Positions 8,971 to 16,255 of a DNA stretch of 64,000 nucleotides are shown piece after piece (positions within the stretch are counted from its first letter, which is position 1; every line of letters starts with the position of its first letter). The notes under the pieces are model-generated. The model was not told the DNA's origin. It did no database searches and saw only the letters and a program-made list of their open reading frames with translations. The stretch is from Cyclobacteriaceae bacterium (lineage in GTDB: Bacteria > Bacteroidota > Bacteroidia > Cytophagales > Cyclobacteriaceae): positions 1,970,492 through 2,034,491 of the forward strand of contig JAHBUE010000001.1 in the NCBI GenBank assembly GCA_019638235.1. The letters are read 5' to 3'. The position numbers and the translations under genes are program-made.

Positions 8971-8996
8971 AGGGGGGCGTTAAGGTTATTACGTTT

Positions 8997-9027
8997 ATTG
9001 CTGTCAATAATAAATTTTGTATCTTTG
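8997..9027 (+). promoter_or_regulatory. Bacteroidota-type promoter of the small ORF
   Basis: ATTG at 8997-9000 and TATCTTTG at 9020-9027 are separated by 19 nt. Together they match the -33 (TTG) and -7 (TAnnTTTG) elements of the Bacteroidota sigma factor. The small gene starts about 10 nt further downstream. Confidence 0.65.
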
Positions 9028-9036
9028 CAGTCAGAT

Positions 9037-9231
9037 ATGAAGTTTTACGAAAAATATCCGCAACTGAAAGAAAAAGGGTTCTTGGCTCAACTGCTAACGA
9101 ATACGGTTTTCTCAACAATGTCGTTGGAAAATCAGCAAGTGTCAATGTCAAGAGTTCGGGAGATTGTATTGTCTTTATTGAAAGAACAAGAGTTAAAAGG
9201 CGGTCAGTTCTTTTCTAACCAAAGTCGCTAA
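9037..9231 (+). CDS. Small protein of unknown function, convergent with the Fic gene
   Basis: 64 residues from ATG at 9037: MKFYEKYPQLKEKG, then a mostly helical, charged sequence. It sits directly behind a well-formed Bacteroidota promoter. Its last 39 nt overlap the 3' end of the Fic gene on the other strand. No family was recognised. It may be a genuine small regulator or partner of Fic, or the 5' stub of a gene truncated when the island formed. The promoter is the best argument for expression. Confidence 0.5.
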   Translation: MKFYEKYPQLKEKGFLAQLLTNTVFSTMSLENQQVSMSRVREIVLSLLKEQELKGGQFFSNQSR

Positions 9232-9774
9232 TGGCTCAAAATTGCCTTTGTCAGCCGACTTCATTGCATTAATGTAAACTTTTCTACTGTCGCCTTCACG
9301 GTGATAAAGGTCAAGTGGTTTGTAACCGAATTTCAAAGCTACAAGGTTCATTACAATTCGTCCTGTTCTACCGTTACCATTATTGAAAGGGTGAATACGA
9401 ATGAACTCGTAATGGGCATAAGTCAGGCAGTCTAAATGGTCTTCTGTTGTTTTAGCGTTACCGATTTTGAAATTTAGATTGTCAACAAACTGATACATCA
9501 GTTGTATAATCTGATGTGGTTGTGGTGGTTCAAGTTGCCCTACTGTAACTTGTGTCGTCCGCCATTTACCTGCCCAATCATAAAGTTCTGAAAATGCAAT
9601 GTGGTGGATTTCTAAAATCAGTTGGGTTGAAAAAAGCGTGTCGCTGTCTAAGCCAAAAACAAAAAGTTCGACTGTAGCAAGTCCTTTTGCTTCATATTCG
9701 TTAATCAGATTTTTGTCTGTAATTTCGAGTTTATTATCGTCAGGCGAGGGTGTCCAATTCGTATTATCTTCCAT
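9193..9774 (-). CDS. Fic/DOC family protein
   Basis: 193 residues with the Fic core HPFNNGNGRTGR at about residues 136-147. Upstream are the family's AFSELYDWAGKWR and YAHYEFIRIHPF segments. Fic enzymes transfer AMP or other nucleotide moieties to protein targets, often as toxins. The metal-coordinating position of the motif (usually Asp/Glu) is Asn, a variant also found in the 'mobile mystery protein B' group. This leaves activity open. It is the last gene of the cassette array in reading direction, and no attC-like palindrome was found after it. Confidence 0.85.
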   Translation of the reverse strand: MEDNTNWTPSPDDNKLEITDKNLINEYEAKGLATVELFVFGLDSDTLFSTQLILEIHHIAFSELYDWAGKWRTTQVTVGQLEPPQPHQIIQLMYQFVDNLNFKIGNAKTTEDHLDCLTYAHYEFIRIHPFNNGNGRTGRIVMNLVALKFGYKPLDLYHREGDSRKVYINAMKSADKGNFEPLATLVRKELTAF

Positions 9775-9849
9775 TTGTCAAAGGTAAAGATTTGTATTTG
9801 TCAGTCTTGCTTTTCAATACCTATTTGTTCGTCAGTTGATTAATGTCGC

Positions 9850-9963
9850 CAATCATAAACGTATGTTATCCACAGGGTTATGCACAATGCGGCTTCACGA
9901 AAAGCTTTTTAGCAGAACGGCTTCTTATGTGGGGTTGTGCAACAGCTACCGGTGTTGTGGGCC
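9850..9963 (-). other. Weak attC-like recombination site after the 9966-11189 gene
   Basis: Read on the minus strand, a GCCCACAAC box begins 3 nt after the gene's stop codon. It is followed by GTTGCACAAC and, further on, TTGTGCATAAC. The first 30 nt closely match the sequence after the stop of the 11524-12162 gene (positions 11474-11503). The arms pair poorly compared with the other sites and no clear GTTRRRY end was found, so this may be a degenerate attC. Confidence 0.4.
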
Positions 9964-9965
9964 GT

Positions 9966-11189
9966 TTAATAGTCCAATTTGAATAATATAGGAAGGTACA
10001 TTGATTGGGTTTTTTTTATTGAAATTGTTTGTCCTCTTTCTTTACCAAATCTCCATTTACCATCATATTTAGTAACTACTCGCAGAGCTTCAGTATCACA
10101 CGAGCTTTCCAGACCCTTTGCTATTCTTGACCTAATGATTTTTCCTTGTGAATCAATAACTATATGTACAACCACTTTTCCCTGTATGAGACTGTTTCTC
10201 GCAGCAGGTGGGTATTTTAAATTTTTTGCTATTGAATTGTAAAATGATTCCATTGATTGTCTATCGTCCTCAAATACTTTATCATATTTGTATTCTTTCC
10301 TTAGTGAATCATAACTCACCCCTTTGACAAGCTTACCATTCAAATAATCTTCCTCAAAAGCTACTTCTCCATTAGTAAAATACCCTATCCATTTTCCGGT
10401 TTTAAGGTCGTTCTCAAGTTGCCCCTTGGCGTAGTTTAAAGGTTCGTCCTCATCAGTGATGTATACTCCATTTCCATCTGTTACCAATTTATTCCCTAAG
10501 CTATCATAGAAATTGTTAACCTTGAATCTTTGAGTACGGTCTTTGGAGTCATTGTAAAAACCTTCTTCTTTCAACCTTCCATTCTTGTACCATTTAATCC
10601 ATTTACCGACTTTCGAATTGTCCTTATAAAAGCCTTCTTCCTTTTTTTGGCCATTAGAATGGAATAGTGTGAAAAATCCATCTCTCGTATATATCTCGTT
10701 GTCTGAATATGTTCCTATTTGTTTCACAACGTCATTTATTCCAAAAACTTTGACTAATAACTTATTGGGTTCGGTAGGATGGAGGACTACAACCCGATAA
10801 GATTTTGCATTGGCTTTATCGCTTTCGAAACCAAATCCATCTAAATAAACTTTTTGATTCTCTTGAACTACAAACTCGGATGATGAATAGGAAGACTTAA
10901 CTAATTCAATTTTAAAGGAATTTACATTTGGGATTCTTACATCCACACTGTCGTAATCAGGACTTTTGATAGTAATCACATCAACACTGTCTATCTGCAA
11001 TTGAAAAAAGCCAAGGGCATTGACTACAGTTTCAATTTTTGTACCTTTTAATATTATCGATGCTTCTTTAATCGGTTTGCCTGTCTCCTTTTCAACTACT
11101 CTTCCTGTTACAACTCTTTGTCCGAAAGATGAGTCTGTAATTGACCCAAGTAGAATAAATGTGAATAATAATTGATTTACTTTTTTCAT
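9966..11189 (-). CDS. Exported TonB-C protein with carboxypeptidase-like and MORN/YwqK-type repeats
   Basis: 407 residues with a signal peptide (LLFTFILLGSITDSSFG). The CarboxypepD_reg-like domain is at residues ~25-95 (VVTGRVVEKETGKPIKEASI). The middle holds GKWIKWYKNGRLKEEGFY-type repeats seen in MORN/YwqK proteins. The end is a TonB C-terminal-like domain (LKYPPAARNSLIQGKVVVHIVIDSQGKI). Such proteins sit in the periplasm or outer envelope of Bacteroidota. No membrane anchor typical of a true TonB is visible, so energy transduction is unlikely. The gene is flanked by attC-like palindromes and is interpreted as a gene cassette. Confidence 0.75.
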   Translation of the reverse strand: MKKVNQLLFTFILLGSITDSSFGQRVVTGRVVEKETGKPIKEASIILKGTKIETVVNALGFFQLQIDSVDVITIKSPDYDSVDVRIPNVNSFKIELVKSSYSSSEFVVQENQKVYLDGFGFESDKANAKSYRVVVLHPTEPNKLLVKVFGINDVVKQIGTYSDNEIYTRDGFFTLFHSNGQKKEEGFYKDNSKVGKWIKWYKNGRLKEEGFYNDSKDRTQRFKVNNFYDSLGNKLVTDGNGVYITDEDEPLNYAKGQLENDLKTGKWIGYFTNGEVAFEEDYLNGKLVKGVSYDSLRKEYKYDKVFEDDRQSMESFYNSIAKNLKYPPAARNSLIQGKVVVHIVIDSQGKIIRSRIAKGLESSCDTEALRVVTKYDGKWRFGKERGQTISIKKTQSMYLPILFKLDY

Positions 11190-11213
11190 GTCTCTAAACT
11201 AATTATTTAAATG

Positions 11214-11388
11214 GCCCACAACGTTGGTGCTTGTGACGGGCGGGGTTTAGGAGGCCTTAGTAATGCGCAGCATGCTAAGGCCGACCAAGTTGTAAAGTGT
11301 CCCCGTGCCGACACTGCGAAAGATAACGGAAAGTTATGAGGACACCGAACCCCCGCCTGGCACAAGCACATTGTGCTTGTTGCACAAC
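11214..11388 (-). other. attC-like recombination site with long paired arms
   Basis: The ends are GCCCACAAC (11214-11222) and GTTGCACAAC (11379-11388). Next to them, GTGCTTGTG-(A/C)-GGCGGGG and its complement pair over about 22 nt with few mismatches. Inner hairpins include GGCCTTAG/CTAAGGCC. On the minus strand the site ends in GTTGTGGGC, a GTTRRRY-like core. An extra CACAAC/GTTGCACAA motif at 11474-11503 directly follows the upstream gene's stop. The intervening ~85 nt (11389-11473) contain no gene that I can support. Confidence 0.7.
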
Positions 11389-11523
11389 TACCATTTTGAT
11401 ACTGTATGCACTTTTTGACCTTTAAATTCACTCAAATTTCAAAGATTATTTTTCTGTAAAAGGGAAGTTTCTTGATTGTGCAACAGCCACCATTGTTGTG
11501 CGCAGTTTTTGTGTCCCTCCGTT

Positions 11524-12162
11524 TTAATTTAGTCTGAATAGCACCGGCACCTGAAATGTTACACTAACATTTTTTCCTTGGTGTCGGGCTGGTGTCCAGT
11601 CGTTTTTTAATTCATTCATCAGGCGCAATGCTTCTTCATCAATGTCCGTAGCAATGGTTCTAAATATTTGAGTTGTTAATACTTCGCCCTCGTTTGATAA
11701 GGAGATGATAACGAGTTGTCTCCCTTCTGTCCCCATGGATTTTGACTTTTTAGGGTATTTTAAATTCTCCTGTAAATATCTGTAGTACCTTGATGTCCCG
11801 CCTATGAACATGGGAATTGTGTCGGGTTTGATATCTGTCGGTTTGTTGTCAATTGTAATTTTATATCCCCCAAATTGCCTTGTCTCTTTGTTAAACACTA
11901 TTTGCTTTAACGTGTAGTCGTATTTCTGTTCAATATTTCCTTCGTTGTCATAAAACTCCCAAATTCCTACCTTCTTGTCATTGTAGTATTGCCCTTTCTC
12001 GACAAGTCCTTTCTTAGTCGAGTATTGAAAAGTCCCGTGTTTAATTTTCGGGTCGTCCTTTAGTACATAGTATGATTCTCCTTTTTTTTCTTTTAATACA
12101 GTCTCTTGTCCAAGTGCATAAAAGCTTGTCAAGATGAAGATTGTCAGAAGTTTTAATTTCAT
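11524..12162 (-). CDS. Exported TonB-C/MORN protein, paralogue of the neighbouring cassette gene
   Basis: 212 residues with a signal peptide (LLTIFILTSFYALGQ). MORN/YwqK-like repeats follow (KHGTFQYSTKKGLVEKGQYYNDKKVGIWEFYDNEG), then a TonB C-terminal-like domain (YLQENLKYPKKSKSMGTEG, VSFQVPVLFRLN at the end). It shares domain order with the 407-residue protein downstream but lacks the CarboxypepD_reg domain. Both probably act in the periplasm; the function is unknown. It is flanked on both sides by attC-like palindromes, so it forms a one-gene cassette. Confidence 0.72.
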   Translation of the reverse strand: MKLKLLTIFILTSFYALGQETVLKEKKGESYYVLKDDPKIKHGTFQYSTKKGLVEKGQYYNDKKVGIWEFYDNEGNIEQKYDYTLKQIVFNKETRQFGGYKITIDNKPTDIKPDTIPMFIGGTSRYYRYLQENLKYPKKSKSMGTEGRQLVIISLSNEGEVLTTQIFRTIATDIDEEALRLMNELKNDWTPARHQGKNVSVTFQVPVLFRLN

Positions 12163-12184
12163 GGTCTAATGTTTTTTAAAAATT

Positions 12185-12320
12185 GCGCACAACGTTTCTC
12201 AGCTATACGCAGGCAGGGATTTTAACCACTGAACTTCCTACGAAGGACTGAACTTCAAATTTACGAAAAACTGTCATACGAAGCTCGAAACCCCTGCTTG
12301 CGTATAGGTGATGTTGGCAG
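12185..12320 (-). other. attC-like recombination site
   Basis: Read on the minus strand, the site starts CTGCCAAC and ends GTTGTGCGC. The arms CTATACGCAAGCAGGG and CCCTGCCTGCGTATAG pair at 15 of 16 positions, with unpaired bases between arms and ends. Length is about 136 nt. This layout (inverted 7-bp boxes, extrahelical bases, variable centre) is that of integron attC sites. Confidence 0.78.
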
Positions 12321-12339
12321 TAGTTGTTTTTCTATTCGC

Positions 12340-12732
12340 TTAATTTTTTGTCCAACTTTCTTGAATTTTTACGCCCAACCAAAGACAAGGAATTGTCATT
12401 ACTGCAAGTGTGTAGCCAAACCACAACTTTGATTTTTGAGCAAATTCGGGATTGCTGACAGCTAACAATGTGATAATTGTTCCAATTATGCCAAGAATTA
12501 AAGCGTGAAGCATTGGTTTATTTGGTGCAAAACGTGCAATGATAAAACCCGTAAACACAGTATAAATAGCTCGGTAAGACAACACAAGCAAAATTGCCCA
12601 CGTTTCAAACAATCCTTTTTCGGGATTAGGCAATACGCCAATTTGTTCAAGTAAAAAATCTGTCAGCACCGGCAATAAAGCGTTTACCATAAACGCAAGA
12701 AGAATGACACCAATACTTTTTAAAATGTTCAT
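12340..12732 (-). CDS. Small integral membrane protein
   Basis: 130 residues with four probable membrane helices (ILKSIGVILLAFMVNALLPV, WAILLVLSYRAIYTVFTGFIIA, MLHALILGIIGTIITLLAV, LWFGYTLAVMTIPCLWLGV). It resembles uncharacterised membrane proteins of Bacteroidota; no specific family was recognised. It is the third gene of a three-gene cassette, 12 nt after the VOC gene, and is probably co-transcribed with it. Confidence 0.65.
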   Translation of the reverse strand: MNILKSIGVILLAFMVNALLPVLTDFLLEQIGVLPNPEKGLFETWAILLVLSYRAIYTVFTGFIIARFAPNKPMLHALILGIIGTIITLLAVSNPEFAQKSKLWFGYTLAVMTIPCLWLGVKIQESWTKN

Positions 12733-12744
12733 ACGATTTACTTT

Positions 12745-13590
12745 TTAGATTGATGCTTGAACAAGTTTTTCAATGTCAAATTTTCGCATTTGCATAAATG
12801 CTTGTGCCGCTTTTCCTGCTTTGTTTGGGTCGCTCATTATTTTGCTCAAAATTGTCGGGATAACTTGCCACGATACGCCAAACTTATCTTTGAGCCAACC
12901 ACACATACTTTCTTCTCCGCTTTCTGTTAGCTTTTCCCAATAGAAATCTATTTCGTCTTGTGTTTCACAATGAATAGTAAATGAAACACCTTCACTAAAA
13001 GTAAAGTTGTGCGGTTTACTATCCATAAACATAATTTTTTGTCCGTTGAGTGCAATTTGGGCGTGTTTTACTTTGCCTGCCTGTTCCGGTGCTTCATTGT
13101 CGCCAAAGCGAAGAATACCGTCTTGTTTCGGATTTTTGAAGATTGCAGAATAATGGTTGATTGCTTCTTCGGCACGACCGTATTGTTTGCCTGTAAACAA
13201 TAAACAAGGGGTTATACGTTGTCCAACTTCTTCAATTTTTCCTAATGCAAACTGCCACGAAACCCCATATTTGTCATCAAGCCAACCGTATCTTTCGCTC
13301 CATTCGTATTTGTCCAAAGGCATTAAAACCGAACCGTCTTTTGTAAATGCTTCCCAAATACGATTAATTTCATCTTCAGTTTCGCAAATGTAGAATAGAG
13401 AAATAGAAGCGTTGGGCTGATACATTGGACCACCGTCAAGCAATGTTATGTGCTGTCCCGAAACTTCAATTTCCGTTACAACAGGCGACTGTGCCACAAT
13501 TTTAGCGTTTGCAAATTGTGAGCAATAAAATGCTCCTGCTTCTTTTGCCTTATTGTCAAACCAAAGGCACGGTGTTATTTGTTCTTTCAT
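12745..13590 (-). CDS. Two-domain VOC/PhnB-like protein
   Basis: 281 residues from the ATG at 13590 (MKEQITPCLWFDN). The frame continues upstream but without family similarity. Two similar halves each start with the ITPCLWF/ITPCLLF motif and contain KYGWLDDKYGVSWQ and CGWLKDKFGVSWQV elements. This is the '3-demethylubiquinone-9 3-methyltransferase'/PhnB glyoxalase-fold family, whose members are mostly of unknown activity despite that name. In this cassette it follows an AraC-type regulator gene. Confidence 0.8.
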   Translation of the reverse strand: MKEQITPCLWFDNKAKEAGAFYCSQFANAKIVAQSPVVTEIEVSGQHITLLDGGPMYQPNASISLFYICETEDEINRIWEAFTKDGSVLMPLDKYEWSERYGWLDDKYGVSWQFALGKIEEVGQRITPCLLFTGKQYGRAEEAINHYSAIFKNPKQDGILRFGDNEAPEQAGKVKHAQIALNGQKIMFMDSKPHNFTFSEGVSFTIHCETQDEIDFYWEKLTESGEESMCGWLKDKFGVSWQVIPTILSKIMSDPNKAGKAAQAFMQMRKFDIEKLVQASI

Positions 13591-13660
13591 TTTTTTTAAT
13601 TTTTCTTGGAGCAAAATTATTTTTCGGTCAAGAAACAACATTGTATAAAACCGACAAAAT

Positions 13661-14395
13661 TCATTTTCCCTTATCTAACCCCGATTGCAGGTATTCATTT
13701 GGGGTTGTGTTTGTAAACTCTTTGAACGAGCGTATGTAGTGGCTTTGGTCAAAATAACCGTTTGTAAATGCAACATCTGTCAACTTTTCAAAATGTCCGC
13801 TTTTTAAATGCGAAAAGGCAAAATAATGTTGGCAAATTCTTCTGTATTCGTTAGCTGTGATGCCAACGTACTTTTTGAATATCCGTTGGAAAGTTCTTTC
13901 GGTTAGATGTAAGTGTTCCAATAATTGCGAAAGTACATCTGTGTTTGAATTATGCATTATCGTATCGGTAGCATAGCGTATCATTTCACAATCCCTTTTG
14001 TTGCTTTCTATTTGCGTGAAAATAAAATGGGATAAAATTTCAACTTTTTCCTGCGTTGATTTGGAATGATAAAGTTGAATGTTCAAAGCCAGAGCTTTTT
14101 GAGCGTTCCAAAGATTGAGTTCAATGGGTTTCGCTTTCAAGTCCTGTGCAGATAATTTGAAAATTGTCGCTAACGAAAAAGGCTTGAAGAAAAAAGCGAT
14201 TGTTGTATCGTTCCATTCTTCAACAGGAACAGATTGTCCGAAAAGTGTAATGCGGTTGTCTGCCTTGTAAAGCAAAGCGGACATTCCGTTTGTAAACAAA
14301 GGTAATTCTGAACTTTCGCTATCATTGTCAAACACCAAAACTGTCCGAACATAATCGGATAATTGTGGATTTGTTTTATGGTAGTTGTAGCTCAT
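13661..14395 (-). CDS. AraC-family transcriptional regulator
   Basis: 244 residues. The C-terminal ~100 residues form the AraC double helix-turn-helix (LSQLLEHLHLTERTFQRIFKKYVGI and LTDVAFTNGYFDQSHYIRSFKEFTNTTPNEY). The N-terminal domain resembles the DUF6597-type ligand domain (YVRTVLVFDNDSE). It is the first gene of the cassette and probably controls the VOC and membrane genes that follow. A regulator within a cassette is notable, since most cassettes carry one promoterless gene. Confidence 0.85.
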   Translation of the reverse strand: MSYNYHKTNPQLSDYVRTVLVFDNDSESSELPLFTNGMSALLYKADNRITLFGQSVPVEEWNDTTIAFFFKPFSLATIFKLSAQDLKAKPIELNLWNAQKALALNIQLYHSKSTQEKVEILSHFIFTQIESNKRDCEMIRYATDTIMHNSNTDVLSQLLEHLHLTERTFQRIFKKYVGITANEYRRICQHYFAFSHLKSGHFEKLTDVAFTNGYFDQSHYIRSFKEFTNTTPNEYLQSGLDKGK

Positions 14396-14450
14396 TTTAT
14401 TTTGTCTTTGTCTGCTGTCTGTTATTGGGTTGTGGGGTCGTCATTACAAT

Positions 14451-14626
14451 GCCCGCTAACGTCTATGTTTATGCAGTGCGGGGAATAGGAGCATTAAAAA
14501 ATGAAGCGCAGCGAAATGTTTAATGCGACCATCTCCGAAACTGTCAGCCGTTGCCGAACTAATTTAAGAAATTACTTTTAATACCTACACCAAACCCCCG
14601 CATTGCATAAACATTTTGTTAGGCAC
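14451..14626 (-). other. attC-like recombination site with near-perfect arms
   Basis: On the minus strand the site begins GTGCCTAAC and ends GTTAGCGGGC. The arms ATGTTTATGCAATGCGGGG and its partner (14465-14486 region) pair at 18 of 19 positions. It begins about 14 nt after the ATPase stop codon and ends before the AraC gene. The site is about 176 nt long, long but within the range known for chromosomal integrons. Confidence 0.82.
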
Positions 14627-14640
14627 AGTGCTACACGTTT

Positions 14641-16083
14641 CTATAATTGGAGGGCTTTAAATAGTCCTCTATGAATAACAATGTTCTCTGTCCGATTAAA
14701 GGTCATGTTTGAGTGCATGTATTTGAAATAGAACAGTTCCTTTCTGTGCTTATTCTGATTTCCGATTACGCTAAAATTGTACAAGGTGTCTAAAACATAG
14801 TCTATATTTTTTTCCTTTATAGTCCCAGCTTTTAAGTACTTATTATATTCATTTGTAAATTCTTGCAGTGTAAAATTCCACTTTCGGATATTGGCGAATA
14901 TTTGCAAATATTCTTCAATTTCTGGTAGCACCGGAAAAACCTCATCAACTATCTCATCACGTAAATAGTTGGAAAATGCTCTGTCAACAAATTTGATATT
15001 CCCCTCACGAATAAATGGGAATCCCTTGTTGAACGTTTCTTCAGCACATCCCTGAATGTACTGAATAAAGTCCCTTGGTCTTAATTGAGTACTTCTTGCA
15101 ATGAAGTCAAATGAATGAATTTTTTTCTCTTGCTTATTTCCGAAACCAATTTGTTCGCGGAAAAATATCTTATCCCATGCTCTCTGGAATTGCAAAGATG
15201 TATCGTTATTCTCTACGTCCTTTGAAATTCTAAAGGCCAGTAAGTCCTTTAGTTTCTTTTCATTCCATTCAACATCGATTTTATAATCTCGCCATTTGTT
15301 TTTATCAGAGTCTTTAATCAACGTGTAGATGTCGTCTCTTAAGAAAATGACTGGTTTCATTTTCTTATCGCTATCAATAAAAGTAGATTTAATGTCCTGA
15401 ACCGCCTTGAAAAGGCTTGTCAAGAGGAAAACATACTGTTGTGATTCTTGCTCATTCGAAATTTGCCTATAATCTTCGTCCAATTCATCAAACACAATGT
15501 AGTATTCTGAATTGTCACAATAGTTTAGAATTATGTCCTCTAATATGTTTACCTTATCTATCCACGGGATTGTGTTTTTATTTTCTTCTTTCGAAAATTT
15601 GAATGACCCTCCATTACCCAAAACGGTCGCTCCAAATTCTGCACTTGTCCAGTTACTAATAGTTCTTGCTAAAGATTTTGCATCGTTTTTAGGATAGAGT
15701 TTTGTCAGTTCGTTTCTAATTGATGAATCTATCATCTCATTAGATGTCATGAGTTTACAGACATTTGAGTAGATTAAGTATTTCCAAAGTGTTATATACT
15801 GGTTTGGAGGAGTGTACTTTTGGTTATCTAGACCATAGAGTTCATTAAACGGAAAGTTCTTAAAACTCAACTTTGTCGAAAAAATATTGTGCTCTTTTCG
15901 CTTTATAAGGTATTCACAAATTGCGGACTTGCCTGAACCCTTCCGTCCGATGACGTAACATTTTTCTTTTTTGATAATATTGTCTACTTCTGTTGAGTAG
16001 TAAAAATATTTCTCAGTGTCCTCCAATTTTGCTTCCAGTTTCCAATTGTCAGCAATGTTTTTTAGTGTCGGATTCGGTGTCAT
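14641..16083 (-). CDS. P-loop ATPase of the Sll1717-like family
   Basis: 480 residues. Walker A is GRKGSGKSA (residues 46-54) and Walker B is YYIVFDELDED (~194-204). The sequence NDDIYT/FLRDDIYTLIKDSD-like region and RPRDFIQYIQ further on fit the family that NCBI names 'P-loop ATPase, Sll1717 family'. These are related to AAA/STAND-type NTPases and are often found near defence genes; that association is general knowledge, not proof here. The gene fills one attC-bounded cassette directly downstream of the Argonaute cassette. No nuclease or membrane effector domain is recognisable. Confidence 0.75.
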   Translation of the reverse strand: MTPNPTLKNIADNWKLEAKLEDTEKYFYYSTEVDNIIKKEKCYVIGRKGSGKSAICEYLIKRKEHNIFSTKLSFKNFPFNELYGLDNQKYTPPNQYITLWKYLIYSNVCKLMTSNEMIDSSIRNELTKLYPKNDAKSLARTISNWTSAEFGATVLGNGGSFKFSKEENKNTIPWIDKVNILEDIILNYCDNSEYYIVFDELDEDYRQISNEQESQQYVFLLTSLFKAVQDIKSTFIDSDKKMKPVIFLRDDIYTLIKDSDKNKWRDYKIDVEWNEKKLKDLLAFRISKDVENNDTSLQFQRAWDKIFFREQIGFGNKQEKKIHSFDFIARSTQLRPRDFIQYIQGCAEETFNKGFPFIREGNIKFVDRAFSNYLRDEIVDEVFPVLPEIEEYLQIFANIRKWNFTLQEFTNEYNKYLKAGTIKEKNIDYVLDTLYNFSVIGNQNKHRKELFYFKYMHSNMTFNRTENIVIHRGLFKALQL

Positions 16084-16114
16084 TGTCGTTTGTTCATTGT
16101 CCTATTTTAGCATT

Positions 16115-16249
16115 GTGCCTAACGGTAAGTATATGCAAAGTAGGCGATTGCGGGCTTCAAACCTATCAAACCGAGATGAAGTTGAAGCGGGCTACAACCG
16201 TTGAATTTACTACTATTTCGCCTATTTTGTATATACATTGTTAGGGCAC
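16115..16249 (-). other. attC-like recombination site after the Argonaute gene
   Basis: The ends GTGCCTAAC (16115-16123) and GTTAGGGCAC (16240-16249) are complementary, and on the minus strand they read GCCCTAAC...GTTAGGC, matching RYYYAAC...GTTRRRY. The adjacent arms GTATATACAAAATAGGCGA and its partner pair at 16 of 19 positions. The site starts only 6 nt after the Argonaute stop codon. This is the best-formed attC in the window. Confidence 0.88.
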
Positions 16250-16255
16250 GTTAAT

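Noticed and set aside
8935..9231. 98-residue ORF starting inside the left flanking repeat
   Set aside because: The first ~34 residues are translated repeat sequence. The promoter and the ATG at 9037 support only the shorter 64-residue form.
11207..11431. 74-residue minus-strand ORF between two cassette genes
   Set aside because: It lies on the attC-like palindrome and its composition (Pro/Cys/Ala-rich) follows the hairpin arms.
14451..16249. Reading the long palindromes simply as transcription terminators
   Set aside because: They are 100-176 nt long with conserved GTT/AAC ends, unpaired internal bases and no T runs. They recur after unrelated genes, which fits attC better.
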